Below, piece by piece: positions 24,416-35,966 of a DNA stretch of 64,000 bases. Position numbers and translations under genes: made by a program. Below the pieces are notes generated by a model. It did not search any database. It saw nothing but the letters and a program-made list of their open reading frames with translations, and was not told where the DNA came from. This stretch comes from Paramarasmius palmivorus (taxonomy: Eukaryota; Basidiomycota; Agaricomycetes; Agaricales; Marasmiaceae). The stretch is from contig JAYKXP010000036.1 of assembly GCA_037176845.1 (NCBI GenBank), positions 310,001-374,000 of the forward strand, in the 5' to 3' direction. Numbering within the stretch: the first letter of the stretch is position 1; each line of letters opens with the position of its first letter.

Positions 24416-24943
24416 TCATGCTTCTGTATATGGAACGGGTTCTTTAGGGTTTTCATGATGAGGCTTTGCGATTCTGAATACCGTCTTGCGGTTTGCTTGC
24501 TGTTCCGTCCAGGTTCCGGGCTGTGAGGATGATTGGATGATGCGAATGAATTCAGGATCCAGAAAGTGACATCCATGAGGATACGGGTGCCTTTCTGGTC
24601 GGCATGGAATCCTGAACATCAGATGACACTTGATGTCTATATCTTGAGCTTCTCGAGAGGCCGTCCACGGCAACTCAGGATGGGTGCTAGTTCGTTATCG
24701 TTCAGTTAAATATTGCGTAAAGATCGCAAGGATCTGCGGGCGATAGACGCCTGTGTCATAGGGTCGATATCCCGCTACCTTGATATCGTGCTTCATTCCA
24801 GCTTTGAAAGATGTCTCACATGGAAAGATAGAGCGACATGCCCGAAGAGTCCAGTCCGATATTGGGTCTTGAGAATTTGATGAATGAAACCGTGCGACAA
24901 TGTTCCTGTAAGGACCAGACAACTCTTTAATCATTGAACGCAT
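24416..24943 (-). CDS. Small protein of unknown function
   Basis: Two open segments on the minus strand join plausibly. Exon 1 starts at 24943 (MRSMIKELSGPYRNIVARFH) and ends after GMKHDIK at a GTAGCG donor; exon 2 begins LPWTASREAQDIDIKCHLMF and runs to EPVPYTEA with a stop at 24416. The acceptor (CCTGAG) is weak. The product would be about 145 residues, with several Cys, His and Trp but no signal peptide or motif I know. It is tail-to-tail with the FAD monooxygenase, 83 bp apart. Could be a shadow, so confidence is modest. Confidence 0.4.
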
Positions 24944-25154
24944 GGTCCAGCTTCATCCGAGAGTGGCGTGGTGTCGAAAAATAGAGATAAGACGTCTCGC
25001 CTTCATGTGAAAGCAGACAGGTAGGCTTTTGGCTTACTCACAGTAGCGCATTGTGAAGGTATACACAGGGGTTTAATTTCCCATAAACAGGTTGGTGTTA
25101 TAATAACGAAAGGGACGTGAAAGGAGGGGTATGTGAACGCCAAAAAGGAGTCAA
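24944..25154. other. Short intergenic region
   Basis: Between the start of the small minus-strand gene and the 3' end of the CFEM gene. Nothing seen. Confidence 0.4.
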
Positions 25155-25755
25155 TTACAAAGCGAGGATGGCAAAGCCCGCTCCGACGATAGCCGCAATT
25201 CCATCAATATTGATTCCTGGAGCCACAGCAGCATTGGAAGGAGCGGTAGTCTGAGCGCTGTACATACCTGTCAGTCAGCTGGTCCGGTAGTTATGGTTTG
25301 ATAACCTACCTGCCGGCGCTGGTGGCGCTGCCGCTGGTGTTGGAGCTTGAGGGTGCTGTAGAGGATGCAGATGGTACAGACAAAGTTACACCCTGCAGTG
25401 AAAAGGGGCACATGTCATATCAGCGACAGCGAAGAGGCAGAATAAGTGATAACATACTGCGTCTGCGCAGAGTTGCTGTGCTCCAGCAACAGCCGCTTGG
25501 AGGTCATCGCCAGTGCAAGAACTCATGATACACTTTGTGGTACTCTCAACGAAAGCCTGGCTCGAGCACAAGCACTTGTTGTCCATGCCGCAGCTTCCGG
25601 TATCTGCACTCGCGACGCAAGTGAAAGCACAGGCTTCAAAAGCACCGTGAGCATCCGGCAGACGAACGACTGATTGGACACTCACTTGGTAGATTTTGAG
25701 CAGAGACTGACGTAGTCAATGCAGCAAGAATCAAAAGGGCAGCAGAGGAGTACAT
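25155..25755 (-). CDS. CFEM-domain GPI-anchored cell-surface protein
   Basis: CFEM proteins are fungal extracellular eight-Cys proteins, some binding haem, often GPI-anchored in the wall. The start at 25755 gives a signal peptide (MYSSAALLILAALTTSVSAQ). Splicing at GTGAGT joins NLPT to CAFTCVASADTGSCGMDNKC, then LCSSQAFVESTTKCIMSSC and QLCADAG. That gives eight Cys in CFEM order, including the CxC-type KCLC centre. A Ser/Thr/Ala-rich linker follows and then a hydrophobic tail (AIVGAGFAILAL) after INIDGIA, as in a GPI signal. Three introns fit GT-AG. On the minus strand TATTTATA about 105 nt upstream may act as the TATA element. It is divergent from the eL31 gene. Confidence 0.88.
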
Positions 25756-26239
25756 TCTGACTGGTTGCCAACCGTGACTGGTGTGGGGAAAAGTAAAGGA
25801 GGCGAATTTCGCACTTAAGGCCTACTTACTTAGCCCGGATTTTTGCTCCTGATTCGGAATTATAAATAGGCAGGCATCGCGGAAAATCATTTGTTGTACA
25901 CTTGTTGCTTGTTGCCATCTGTTGCCATGCAGCTCCCCTGTCAGTGTCAAGACCTGCCTCAGCCCACCAAAGTGGCTACATAGAGTGTAGCCTTTTGGGA
26001 ATCTATGTAGTTCTCGTTGAGCATGTAGTATTTATAGGTTCCACTACTAAACTCACAGAAAAGTTGAATTGAAGTGGTCGAAATCACATGGGCGTGATGG
26101 TGTGACGTGTACTCACGTGAGGGATAACTGCTCAGTTATGACAAATCATTTCCCAAGCCACACGGCATTTGCCGTGCCCCCCGCCAGAGTATCGATGTCC
26201 AAAAATCTCTGGTCATCGTCACCGACAACCTCAAGACTA
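25756..26239. promoter_or_regulatory. Divergent promoter region, CFEM gene / eL31 gene
   Basis: About 480 bp separate the two start codons. A near-palindromic TATAAATA at 25861-25868 can serve the minus strand. Ribosomal-protein promoter elements are not recognisable to me here. Confidence 0.4.
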
Positions 26240-26832
26240 ATGGTACGTCGTCGCTAGATGCTAGAGGTCGAACCTTTGATTCTAATGTCTCGGTCTTTAG
26301 GCTCCCGTGCAGAAGAAAAAGGTGCGATTTCTGGCACTACGCTTCGACTATTGAAAGACTCAGCAATCTTCGTAGACTGGCGGTAAGACCCGCTCCGCCC
26401 TCAAGGACGTCGTCACCAGGGAGTACACTATCCACCTTCACAAGCGGGTTCATGGAAGATCATTTAAGAAGAGGGCACCTTGGGCAGTGAAGTCTGTTGT
26501 TCAGTTTGCGCAGAAGGCGATGGGAACCGCGGATGTGAGACTAGACCCCAAGCTTAACCAGGCTCTCTGGTCTCAGGGTGTCAAGAGCGTACCCCACCGG
26601 ATGAGGATCAAGCTCGAGAGTGCGTGATGATCTATAGAACACGGCAACTTCTCTAATTTTGATTTACAGGAAAACGTAACGACGACGAGAACGCAAAGGA
26701 GAAGCTCTTCACATATGCATCTCACGTCCCAGTCACATCCTTCAAGGTACGTTCCTTTATTTCTTGAATTTCCGGATTGTGTACTGATAGCTTTTGTAGG
26801 GCCTCCAAACCGTCGTTGTTGATGCGGAGTAA
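26240..26832 (+). CDS. rpl31: 60S ribosomal protein eL31
   Basis: eL31 sits at the peptide exit side of the large ribosomal subunit. Five exons: 26240-26242 (ATG alone), 26301-26321, 26376-26619, 26670-26746 and 26800-26832, totalling 378 nt, or 125 residues. The product keeps [46 protein letters not shown] and [14 protein letters not shown] then [16 protein letters not shown], colinear with eukaryotic eL31. An initiator ATG isolated in its own exon is common in fungal ribosomal protein genes. All splice phases agree. Confidence 0.95.
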
Positions 26833-27698
26833 ATATTTAGCTCAGCAAATCGCATTACTTTGTATCATTCCAGACAGTCCTCCTCAACCAGCGCACCTAC
26901 CGGTCATATGCACTTTCTATTTCCCAGTTGCCTAGGTATTATGCTTATGACTCCAATCCAAAATTTACGGGCAATGTTTGACAGTGCGACTCTTGGTGTC
27001 CCTCCGCCGTCTGAGAGGATACCTTATTGAATGTCATGCATTACACATGAAGCTTTGGTCATTGAGACCTGTCGCCCAACACTAAAGTTATGGCACACGA
27101 TACAAGGATGTTTTCTGAGCTTTTTCTTTGCACGGCTGTTGTTGATGTATCGATATCGTTCTGTGGACGCGAGTTATGTCAATGTGACAGACACTCGCGA
27201 CCAAACTTCTTCCGTCTTGACCACCGTACAGCGTTTAACTTGCCGGCTATTCCTAGTCCTCGCGGACACTTTGCATGATGCGCTACTTATCTATAGTTGT
27301 AGCTCGATACCTGGCAACGAACGACGTAGTGGACGAACACAAAGTCCATGGTCCCCATGACCGTTGAACAAGGCTTATAGTTCTTCGGAAACATTTCGGT
27401 CTACGTACACCATCATCATGACCGAACCCAATATATCTTGAACAGCTTTTAGCCTTCAGCTCTGCACAATCTCAACGGGAAGCTCCGATACACATGCGAA
27501 ACCGAGGGACCGAGTTTGTTCTACTTCTTTAAAGAGTCAAAGATATTCTCTAAAATCAAGAATCTGACAGGGCTCACGGGGCGTTCTGCGCCATTGAACG
27601 GACCGTCTCAATAAATGCGGCTTAACTTCTGAAAAACACCTGTTCTTCAATACTCAAAAGGCGCTGCGAACATGAACTTGCCGAGCTGAACGCCCAGC
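26833..27698. other. Intergenic region, no gene supported
   Basis: Frames up to 109 codons are present (27031-27360) but without motif, splice partners or homologous feel. This probably holds the eL31 3' UTR and the GH105 promoter. Confidence 0.45.
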
Positions 27699-29333
27699 AT
27701 GCTACCCTGCTTGGTTCCCCTTCTCGCTTTCCTTTGTCTCCTAGAACAGGTCGTCTTAGCCCGACCGGACTCATATGCGATCTGGGCAGCTGACTCTGTT
27801 ATTGCTCGTGGTCAAAGTACCGGACTGGACTCGAGCGGGAATCCCAAGGTCATTTACGACGATGGTGAATTCCAATTGGGTCTAAGGAGGTTGTACGACA
27901 GAACAGGGAACGAAAAGTACTATTCACACCTTTTGAAAGCCGCAAATACAATCGTATCCGACAGCGGCGCTCTTCCATCTAGTTACAAGTTCGTCACAAA
28001 CAGATTCTATCTGAGGCGATTTGTATTAAACACAACTGACTTCCATCAGAATGTCTGATTATCAACTGGACCCTATCAGGTACGTGCTTGTTTTGCGGAT
28101 TTACCTCTTTGCGATATAGCTCATTAACTTCACCCGTAGAACCGGTTCAACATTCTTGTATCTGTAGGTCCCTGGCCGACAATCTCCTATGACGAGCCAT
28201 CTGATTTCTCCAAAAGCCACGAAAAGACTAAACAGACTAAATGGAAGAAGGCTGCCGATACTTTTCGACTCCAACTTGACCGGCAACCCCGTACTGGGCA
28301 AGGCCAGTTCTGGCATAAGCAGGTTTATCCACAACAAGGTATATCTGTAAACGAAAGCCTCTCTTGGCCATATCTAAGCTCTATCTTATCAGGTTGGCTC
28401 GATGGCATCTACATGGGCGACGTATTCTACGCGCAGTATACCAAATTGTTTCAATCAACAAATGCAACTGCTTGGTGTAAGGCGGCTGTTAACTATGTGC
28501 ATATTGTGGCTGATTCCTTGTTACCTCAGCGGATATCGAGAAACAATACAAATTGATCTACGACAATACCCTTCAAGCTTCGACTGACCAAAACTATATC
28601 GGGCTGCTGTACCATGGCTACGATTACTCTCACAAAGCTTCTTGGGCTTCTCCCGATAGAGGACACTCTCCTGAGGTTTGGGATAGGGCGTTAGGTGAGA
28701 ATCTGGGCTTCTGAATTTATTCAATTACACAACTAAGCATACATTTCAAGGCTGGTACATGATGGCGCTTGTGGACATACTGGAATTCTTACCCACCTCC
28801 AACTCGGCTTATTCCACCGTTGTCAAGATTTTGCAGGGCCTCGTTCCGCCTCTTGTCAAAGCTGCAGATCCTCAATCTGGAGTCTGGTGGCTGGTTATGA
28901 CACAACCAAACAGAGACAAGAATTACTTCGAGAGCAGTGGAACTGCCATGTTCGTGTACTCTCTCCTCAAAGGCATTCGGCTGGGATACATCAAGGACAA
29001 TGACGGAAGTGTCGCCGCAGCCGCGAAGAAGGCATATCAGTACATGACTTCGAATTGGGTGGTTGAGAAGAGCGATGGAACTATGGATTGGATGAATACA
29101 GTCGAGGTACATCGATCTCTTAATAGGTTATCTCTGACGCTAATTATAAACACTCCGAAGGTTGGAAGTCTAAGTGGTGCTGGTAATTACGACGTTCGTA
29201 TACACCATTCCTCATTCGATACACTTTCTGACCATTTCTTCTATAGTACTATGTCAGCGTCAACAAGAAGACGAACGACCTTAAAGGTGTCGCCGCATTC
29301 TTGCTTGCTAGTTTGGAGTACGAAGAGCTGTAG
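27699..29333 (+). CDS. Secreted GH105 unsaturated glucuronyl/galacturonyl hydrolase, copy 1
   Basis: GH105 enzymes remove the unsaturated uronic acid left by pectin lyases, mainly from rhamnogalacturonan. A signal peptide (MLPCLVPLLAFLCLLEQVVL) precedes SYAIWAADSVIARGQ. Later exons have GEFQLGLRRLYDRTG, the splice-joined FWHKQVYPQQGWLDGIYMGD (with the WLDG Asp as likely acid/base), DRGHSPEVWDRALGWYMMAL, FESSGTAMFVYSLLKGIRLG and the C-terminal DLKGVAAFLLASLEYEEL, ending TAG at 29331-29333. About six introns are needed. The next gene, 120 bp downstream, is a paralogue with the same layout. No broken exon seen. Confidence 0.88.
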
Positions 29334-29443
29334 CGTCAGATGAGAGCATGTGCTATCTGGTGACTACTCGGTGAATGAAGAAGTTGTTCTCCTTTGCTGA
29401 CGGTCCCTTGTCAATTGAGACGGCCCGTTGATGCCACAGCGAG

Positions 29444-29450
29444 TATAAAA
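29444..29450 (+). promoter_or_regulatory. TATA box deciding the start of GH105 copy 2
   Basis: TATAAAA lies only 4 nt before an ATG at 29455, too close for that ATG to be in the mRNA. It is 46-52 nt before the ATGs at 29497 and 29503, which begin a good signal peptide. Confidence 0.65.
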
Positions 29451-29496
29451 ACCCATGTGTAGGTTCATGTGGTCGTGGTCAACGGTGTCCACGAAG

Positions 29497-30939
29497 ATGA
29501 CCATGATCCTCAAGACCACTGTAGTTCTATGCCTTGCAGCCCTCTCCATTGCGCAACCCTCGTCTTACGCCATTTGGGCGGCGGATTCGGTAATTGCTCG
29601 AGGACAGGGTAACGGCCTGGATTCGAGCGGTAATGCGCTAATCTCGTATGAGCACGGTGAATTCCAATGGGGTCTTCGCCAGCTCTTCGAGCGGACCGGT
29701 AATCACGCGTACTATGCTTATATCCAGAAGGGTGTAGACAACGTTGTCACGGATGATGGCACGCCACACGGGAGTTATGTGTCAGTGCTTTTTTTATTAA
29801 ACATGTCTAGCACATGCTGAAACTCTAAAACAGCCTTACCGACTATTCTCTGGATCCTCTACGGTATTAATTTCTAGCTTTCACCCTAATAACCATACTA
29901 ACGGGTCTTTGATACAGGGTGGGACCTACTTTTCTATACCTGTTAGTTTCCGTTCAGCCCGGAATAGCCCTGGGTGACGTCGCTTGCTAGGTACAACACA
30001 ACCCAAGAAGCCAAATATCGAAAAGCAGCCGATGTTTTTCGTAGCCAGTTAGACTCTCATCCGCGCACTGGGCAGGGTCAATTCTGGCACAAGAAAAGAT
30101 ACTTCCAACAAGGTTTACTTCCACCTCTTCGGCGCCCGTAAGATTCTAGTATTGACAACACTCCTAGGATGGCTCGATGGTATCTATATGGGTGACATTT
30201 TTTATGCACAATACACGGCGGCATTGGAACCCGACAATACCACGGCATGGACAGATATCACTAACCAATTCCAGCTGATGTTTGACAACACCGTTCAGAA
30301 TGCTAGCTCGGCTCTTGGTTTGCTGTATCACGGCTACGATTTCTCACATACAGCCTCATGGGCCTCTCCTGACCGAGGACACTCTCCTGAAGTGTGGGAC
30401 AGGGCACTAGGCTGGTACATGATGGCGCTCGTGGACATTCTCGAAATCATCCCGACTTCCAACCCAGGACACGGGACTATCATCCAAATTCTTCAGACCC
30501 TTGTTCCCCGTTTACGGGATGCAGCAGATCCCGAAAGCGGAGCTTGGTGGCTCGTCATGTCACAAGCAGGTCGAGAAGGGAACTATTTCGAGAGTAGCGG
30601 AAGTTCCATGTTTGTTTATTCGCTTTTAAAAGCCGTACGATTGGGTTATGTGACCGATGGAGATGGGAGTATAGTTGCCGCCGCAAGGAAGGCTTATGAA
30701 TACATTGTGGATAATTTTGTTGTCCCAAAGGGGGACGGAACTTTTGACTGGGAAGGAACGGTCATTGTGGGTAGCCTGGATCAAACGGGCTCCTTTGATG
30801 TGAGTATGCCTCCTCGCGTTATGAATGCACGGAGTTGAATTATAATCCACAGTACTATGTGAGCCAGAAGATAGATGTCAATGATCTCAAGGGCGTGGCA
30901 GCGTTCTTGCTTGCTAGCCTTGAGATCGAGATGTTGTAG
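29497..30939 (+). CDS. Secreted GH105 unsaturated glucuronyl/galacturonyl hydrolase, copy 2
   Basis: Start at 29497 (or 29503) gives the signal peptide MTMILKTTVVLCLAALSIAQ. The mature part mirrors copy 1: SYAIWAADSVIARGQGNGLD, GEFQWGLRQLFERTG, VGPTFLYLYNTTQEAKYRKA, TGQGQFWHKKRYFQQ, GWLDGIYMGDIFYAQY, DRGHSPEVWDRALGWYMMAL, FESSGSSMFVYSLLKAVRLG and DLKGVAAFLLASLEIEML, ending TAG at 30937-30939. It has fewer introns in the middle than copy 1: the frame is continuous from the WLDG exon to the C-terminal part. Both copies are intact, suggesting a retained duplicate with differing regulation or substrate, not a pseudogene. Confidence 0.9.
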
Positions 30940-31006
30940 ACAAAGAAGGAATAGTTTACACTCGATATTGTACAATGTCGCTTACAGATTTGGTCTCCTA
31001 TGATAG

Positions 31007-32485
31007 TCACATCCCCACCGTGCCTCGCGCAAGGGCTGGGTCGAACACCGGCATGGGCGCTGGATAGGGTTCAGATCAGCAGGGGCAAGTAACTAACGTT
31101 CACATTCACTCACCAGTAGGTCTGCCTTCAGGTGATGTAGTGCCTTGTTTACGATTGGTATCGGGATCCTGCGAGAGCGGAGGAGGCATGTAAGGCGGGT
31201 GGAATACCATTGAAGGGTCATGATTAGGGGGCAGAGGGGGCGGCATCGGTTGCCCTGGTGCAAGCATACCAGGGTGTATCATCGGTGGTTGTGGAGGATG
31301 CTGTACTGCCTTTCCTGGTGGTTTGCCCTCGACTCGCCTAACGAATTCGCCCCAAGACCCACGTTCATCGTCGCCATAACTCTCGAACTCTTCGCGGATC
31401 TCGCGAGGAGCGCGCCTCCATACGCCACGGTGGCGACAGACAGTGGATTTCACATATCTGGATCCAAAAACACGCTCAAAAGCAGTCTTCTGGGACATAC
31501 TCGGAGTGGTAGTACTGACGCGTTCGCCCTCGGGCGTCAGGACGAAGACATGGGAATGGGAGCACAATGCCTCGAGAGAGTAGAAGCCCTGCGTCAGTTG
31601 CGCTACCGTGTAATCGTTCGGCCAACGCTTGAGAGGCGGATGAGGATGATAAGGGATAGGGGCTGGATCGGTTGGTGGATTGACGAGGTGCCAGGGCAAT
31701 GTAATTGCCTCTGGAGTTACTGTAGTACTGTAGAACGCTTGCGGCTGATATATGTATCCAGCGCTATTCTCTGGTGGTCGAACATAGACAGGAACGGGGG
31801 CTTGTGGTGGTGGTGGAGAGGACGTGGTGGTAGTGGGTTTGGGTGTGACAGAGTCGCTTTGGGAGCTGGACATACGCTTCTTTGATGGTGGGATTGGCTC
31901 AGCACTATCAGGAGCTGGCCTTTTGTTTTGAGGTTTGGGCTGCCTTTCTAGCTCCTCATCCAATGTAAGGCATTCATCCTCCTTGAGACCTTGCAACAAG
32001 CTCTGCCGTATACGATACAGTAGCCGCTGATCTGTCTCGACCACTCGAGTGGTAGTGATTGTATGTTGATCCCAGCGACCAGTGACATGATTATAGGTGT
32101 CAAGATAGTTACTCTCGGTCAAAGCCAGGTCCGAGACGAGAGAAGGGAATCGAGAGAGCTGAAACAAAGGGAATTTCGGGACAGTTTGCTGAAGTCGAAT
32201 TGGCTCTGTATTGGTCTGGTACCAAAAGACAATCGTGACTGTTTTTCTGAGATCTTCTTCTTCGCTCATCGTTATAAATCCTGTAAGGCATGCTATGGAT
32301 CCTGTCAGGTATTGTGGTAGTAATGGAAAAAGGCGTACTTGGTCTTCAGTCTTTGGTGTACTGGTGCAGGAGGCACCTGGTCCATGACCCAACTGTATCG
32401 TAAGCTCAGAAGGCGTTGCCAAACAGAACCAACTCATAGTAGACCCGGCTAGGACCTCTGTTTCCTGCTTTCCACTGCCAACCAT
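31007..32485 (-). CDS. Conserved-looking protein of unknown function, disordered Pro-rich with one ordered C-terminal motif
   Basis: The long frame from 32485 ends at 31106, but a clear GT-AG intron (GTGAGT...TCCAG) joins it to a last short exon encoding APMPVFDPALARGTVGM with TGA at 31007-31009. The product is about 475 residues. The N-terminal half has DLRKTVTIVFWYQTNTEPIR and SRFPSLVSDLALTESNYLDT. A Ser/Thr/Pro-rich linker with KKRMSS follows. An ordered segment has RWPNDYTVAQLTQGFYSLEA and then TAFERVFGSRYVKSTVCRHR, after which comes a Pro/Met-rich tail. No named domain is recognised. The start is uncertain: ATGs at 32485, a later MSW and MSEEEDLRK are possible. Transcription- or chromatin-related function would be a guess. 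Confidence 0.6.
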
Positions 32486-32670
32486 ACATGCTCCTATGTA
32501 TTCTCAGGTATTTGCATCGCCAAAAGTTTAATACTGAATAATCCTCTGGATTTTCACCGTTCAGATGTAACAGCAGTCTGGCCCGCCGGCATGGTCACAC
32601 AATTTTCCCACGAAATTGCAATCGATACCTGTCAGATTTTCTTCTCAATTCTACGTTCCAGAGAAGCAGA

Positions 32671-33806
32671 ATGTCCTCAACCGACAAAGGTACGTGAAAA
32701 TAAGTAGTAGTCTCATACTCATCTCATTGGAATACCTAGTTTTGATTGGAGTCATCGGTGGAAGCGGCTTGTATCACTTGGACAATCTTACTTTCGTGTA
32801 AGAGTGAAATATCATCAACATTTGTGTTTAATAACGTTCATTTCAGTAAACACGTCAATCCAGAGACAGTATGTGACTGCTTCCTCGCATTTGTGTGTCT
32901 GTTCACGTATGGTCAGCCATGGGGTTTCCCAAGCTCTCCCATAACCGTCTGCGCCCTTCCTTCAGGCACCCAAGTTGCATTCTTGGCTAGACACGGGACA
33001 GGCCACACAATCCATCCTTCCACTGTTCCTTCCCGTGCCAACATCTCTGCTCTCAAGTCGCTTGGTGTTCGTGCTATCATTGCATTCTCTGCTGTTGGTT
33101 CCCTTCGTGAAGAAATCGCACCCGGTTCCTTCGTCTTACCCAACCAGATAATCGATCGTACTAAGGGTATTCGTCCCGCTTCGTTCTTTGAAGGAACATC
33201 CATTGTCGCACATGCTGCATTCGGCGATCCGTTCAGTAACAAGCTCGTCAAGTGGCTGGAAGGAAAGGTTCAGAAGGCTCTTGATGAAGAAGGCCGTGGT
33301 GTAAGGCTGTTCACTGAAAGATGCATCGTTTGTATGGAGGGACCGCAGTTCTCTACCCGCGCGGAAAGCTTGATGTATAGGCAGTGGGGAGGTGATCTCA
33401 TTAATATGAGTGTTCTTCCCGAGGCCAAGCTTGCGAGGGAAGCCGAACTCAGGTTTGTTTGTATCCAATGCTATGATGACCCAAACTTACACCGCAACTT
33501 GTCAGCTACGCGCTTATTGCGACTGCTACCGACTACGACTCCTGGAGACCGCATTCCGAAGCGGTCACCGCTGCGGAAGTTTTCAAGACTTTGAAAGCGA
33601 ACGCTGACACCTCTCGCCACGTCGCTGCTACGATACTGGACGATCTTCATCAGGCCTTGAGCGCTGATGGTGCTACCGACATCCTTTTAGAGGAAGTCGG
33701 ATCCATGAAGTTCTCCATCATGCCACGGTCGGTACAGCAGAAGCCTGAAGATAGAAAGAAGCTTGCGTTTGTTCTTCCCGAGTACTTCTCTGGCGACGAA
33801 CAGTAA
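32671..33806 (+). CDS. MEU1: S-methyl-5'-thioadenosine phosphorylase
   Basis: This enzyme phosphorolyses methylthioadenosine to adenine and methylthioribose-1-phosphate in the methionine salvage pathway. Exon 1 is 32671-32689 (MSSTDK), exon 2 is 32740-32797 with [16 protein letters not shown], exon 3 is 32847-32868, and exon 4 starts at 32917 ([11 protein letters not shown]). Family motifs are [73 protein letters not shown] and, after an intron, [15 protein letters not shown]. The protein ends in PEYFSGDEQ. Motifs for the phosphate, ribose and adenine sites (RHG, NMS, TDYD) are all present. Length and order match the PNP/MTAP class-2 phosphorylases. Confidence 0.93.
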
Positions 33807-34218
33807 GCGGGTACATGTGAATGGTCCATATATAGCGTGTAATTGTGAGTAGCCAACCATTTTGATTGTTGCCCGTCTAACCCATGTCATTGGCCATACA
33901 GATTGTTATAGAGATGAATCAATCAAGGAGCTATGCGGGGCCCGTGTTCTTATATGCATCGCATTCCTTATTTGCGGGTGATTGATGAAGTGGCGTTGGC
34001 TCTCGGGTGTCAACGGTAATGGTTACAGGCGCCCAGCGCTCCTATATATGTACTGGTATCCAGCTTGATCACTTTGCTAGCCAATGTCAATGCGTCTGGA
34101 CCGCAAGGTATAGTCATCTAGCAACCATGTTGATAGCTTCTGAAACATTGCAGGCTTTCTTCTTGTCTTTATGGGTGACTTACGATCCCTCATTTTTTTC
34201 TCGGATTTTGCTGATCAG
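33807..34218. other. Intergenic region including the undefined 5' end of the multi-TM gene
   Basis: The region holds the MTAP 3' flank and probably the first exon(s) of the following membrane protein, whose start codon I could not fix. A TATATAT stretch near 34043 is a possible TATA element. Confidence 0.35.
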
Positions 34219-35484
34219 CACCGTGCCAGCTTGAAACCCTTCTCTATGGTAGGTGTCATGTCAGCTTGTTCAAATTGTCTGCCTTCTGACAACTTGCTAT
34301 GTATAAAGGTTTTCACACAGTTCTTTTCTGCGTTTGCATATATCTTCTTGTCCGACGCAAGCGTCCTGGATATGTTGTTTTTCTAGTCACGGCTAGCTTC
34401 ATCTTCATCTTTTCCACCTTACACGTCTTTTTCGTGCTTGAAAAATCATTTCCGCATTTTACGCAAAAGAAAGCTGAGGGTGAAGAGTCTTTACACCATA
34501 GAGACCACCACCAAAATCATCATGGCAAGGTGTGGCCCTCCGTCGTCACGCCAAAGACATTCGCATATGTAATGAACGGGTGAGCGTTCTACTCAATTTA
34601 CACTTTTGATGCCTGAACACATCTAGGGTAGATTTTTTGCTGATGCCTTGGTCGTGAGTGTCGTACATCCTTACAGCTCAGTGTCCACTTTTGAACCGAC
34701 TTTGTCACAGGTGTATCGATGCCATGCCATCTGGAACTTCAACATTCCGTGTGTCATACCGGCCATCTTACTGGTGCTGGTCACAGCTAGTTCAGTGTTC
34801 ATCAATATGGTGTCGTACCATTGCTAACCTTGACAGTGGTTGGGGTAAGTGATATCACGGATCCAGATATTCAGCCTGGGAAAGCATTTTTTGCCCTCTC
34901 CCTGGCCACCAATTTGTACGCGACTATCATGGCCAGTATGTTAATTTGGTACAGAAGCTCCTCTGCGGATATTAACAAGCATCATGCTGATATCAGTTGG
35001 TCGACTTTACTACATGGCGCCAGTAACAAGAGCTTTATTCGCGCGCCAACCGCACTTCTTGCGGAGATACACTCGAGCATTCATCATAACGTGAGTTCTT
35101 TCGCTTCTATGAAATGGTTGAAACTGATCGTGGCGTGCGATAGGTTAGAGACAGGGATAATTAACTCGGCTTGCTTCGTTGTATTCCTTATACTTTGTAG
35201 AGATACAGACACCGAGGGAGGTGCGGTGAGTAGACGGATATCGTCTTGTGGCTTTGGATCTGTCTCAATCAGTTTGGCAGCTCATGATGCAAGACGCATT
35301 CGCCCAGATCATGGTATGTAAATATCAGGCATCACATCGGTCGTCTTTACTGAACATTGCACAGGGAATCATCCCCACCATGATCATCGTGATCGTTGGA
35401 TTGGGATCGGATTCTTACTACACGACACAGAAACCAGACAGATCGCAATCCATCCGACCAATACGGACAATCAGCCTAGCCTAA
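34219..35484 (+). CDS. Polytopic membrane protein of a basidiomycete-type seven-TM family (5' end unresolved)
   Basis: The first firm exon begins after CAG at 34218 and splices at TAT|G to give PCQLETLLYGFHTVLFCVCI, followed by YLLVRRKRPGYVVFLVTASF and IFIFSTLHVFFVLE. A further exon at about 34709 reads VYRCHAIWNFNIPCVIPAIL LVLVTA. Then come SDITDPDIQPGKAFFALSLA with TNLYATIMASMLIWYRSS, LETGIINSACFVVFLIL, QLMMQDAFAQIM and GIIPTMIIVIVGLGSDS with a short tail ending TISLA. Roughly seven hydrophobic segments and the pattern of loops resemble a large uncharacterised Agaricomycete membrane family. No ligand or enzymatic motif is visible. At least six introns are needed; the start codon lies upstream in an undefined short exon. 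Confidence 0.6.
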
Positions 35485-35966
35485 ATGATAAATCACTGTA
35501 TACAAGACACTACGCTACCTGTGCAGCATAGATATGTATTATATTGACTTGTTCCCTACCTAAGAACTGCCAGCCCACTGATGGGGCTGTGAAGATAAAA
35601 GCAACGGGTCTACCTCACCCGACACCGGCCAGGTCAAAGTTATGACATCCATAAGGTACCAATGGAAGAGAAATACACCGCTCAACAAATGTATGTATGG
35701 AATGAAAGGAGAACAGATGAAAAAGTTGGGGATTTGATGGTGGAGAAACGAATGGATGGGGTCGGCGCATAGTGATGTATGGGTATCCTAGAAAACGATA
35801 ACGCATCAACATTGTAGATTGCAAAGCGATAACATGACGCGATGGTGAAGATACAAAAAAACTGCAATTGTCTCGAACAGGAAAAGGAATAATTATAGTG
35901 GTGAATAAAGAATAAGGTCGTTAGGGGGTAGTCGTGAATAAACAAGCGGATGAGGGTATTCCTCCT
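35485..35966. other. Convergent intergenic region
   Basis: Between the 3' ends of the multi-TM gene and the RGS gene. Only small frames; nothing seen. Confidence 0.45.

Noticed and set aside
25927..25983. Possible short plus-strand peptide after the TATAAATA at 25861
   Set aside because: Only 18 codons before a stop and no splice donor in frame; the TATA-like palindrome more likely serves the minus-strand CFEM gene.
29455..29496. Upstream ATG for GH105 copy 2
   Set aside because: It is 4 nt after the TATA box and would place extra residues before a good signal peptide.
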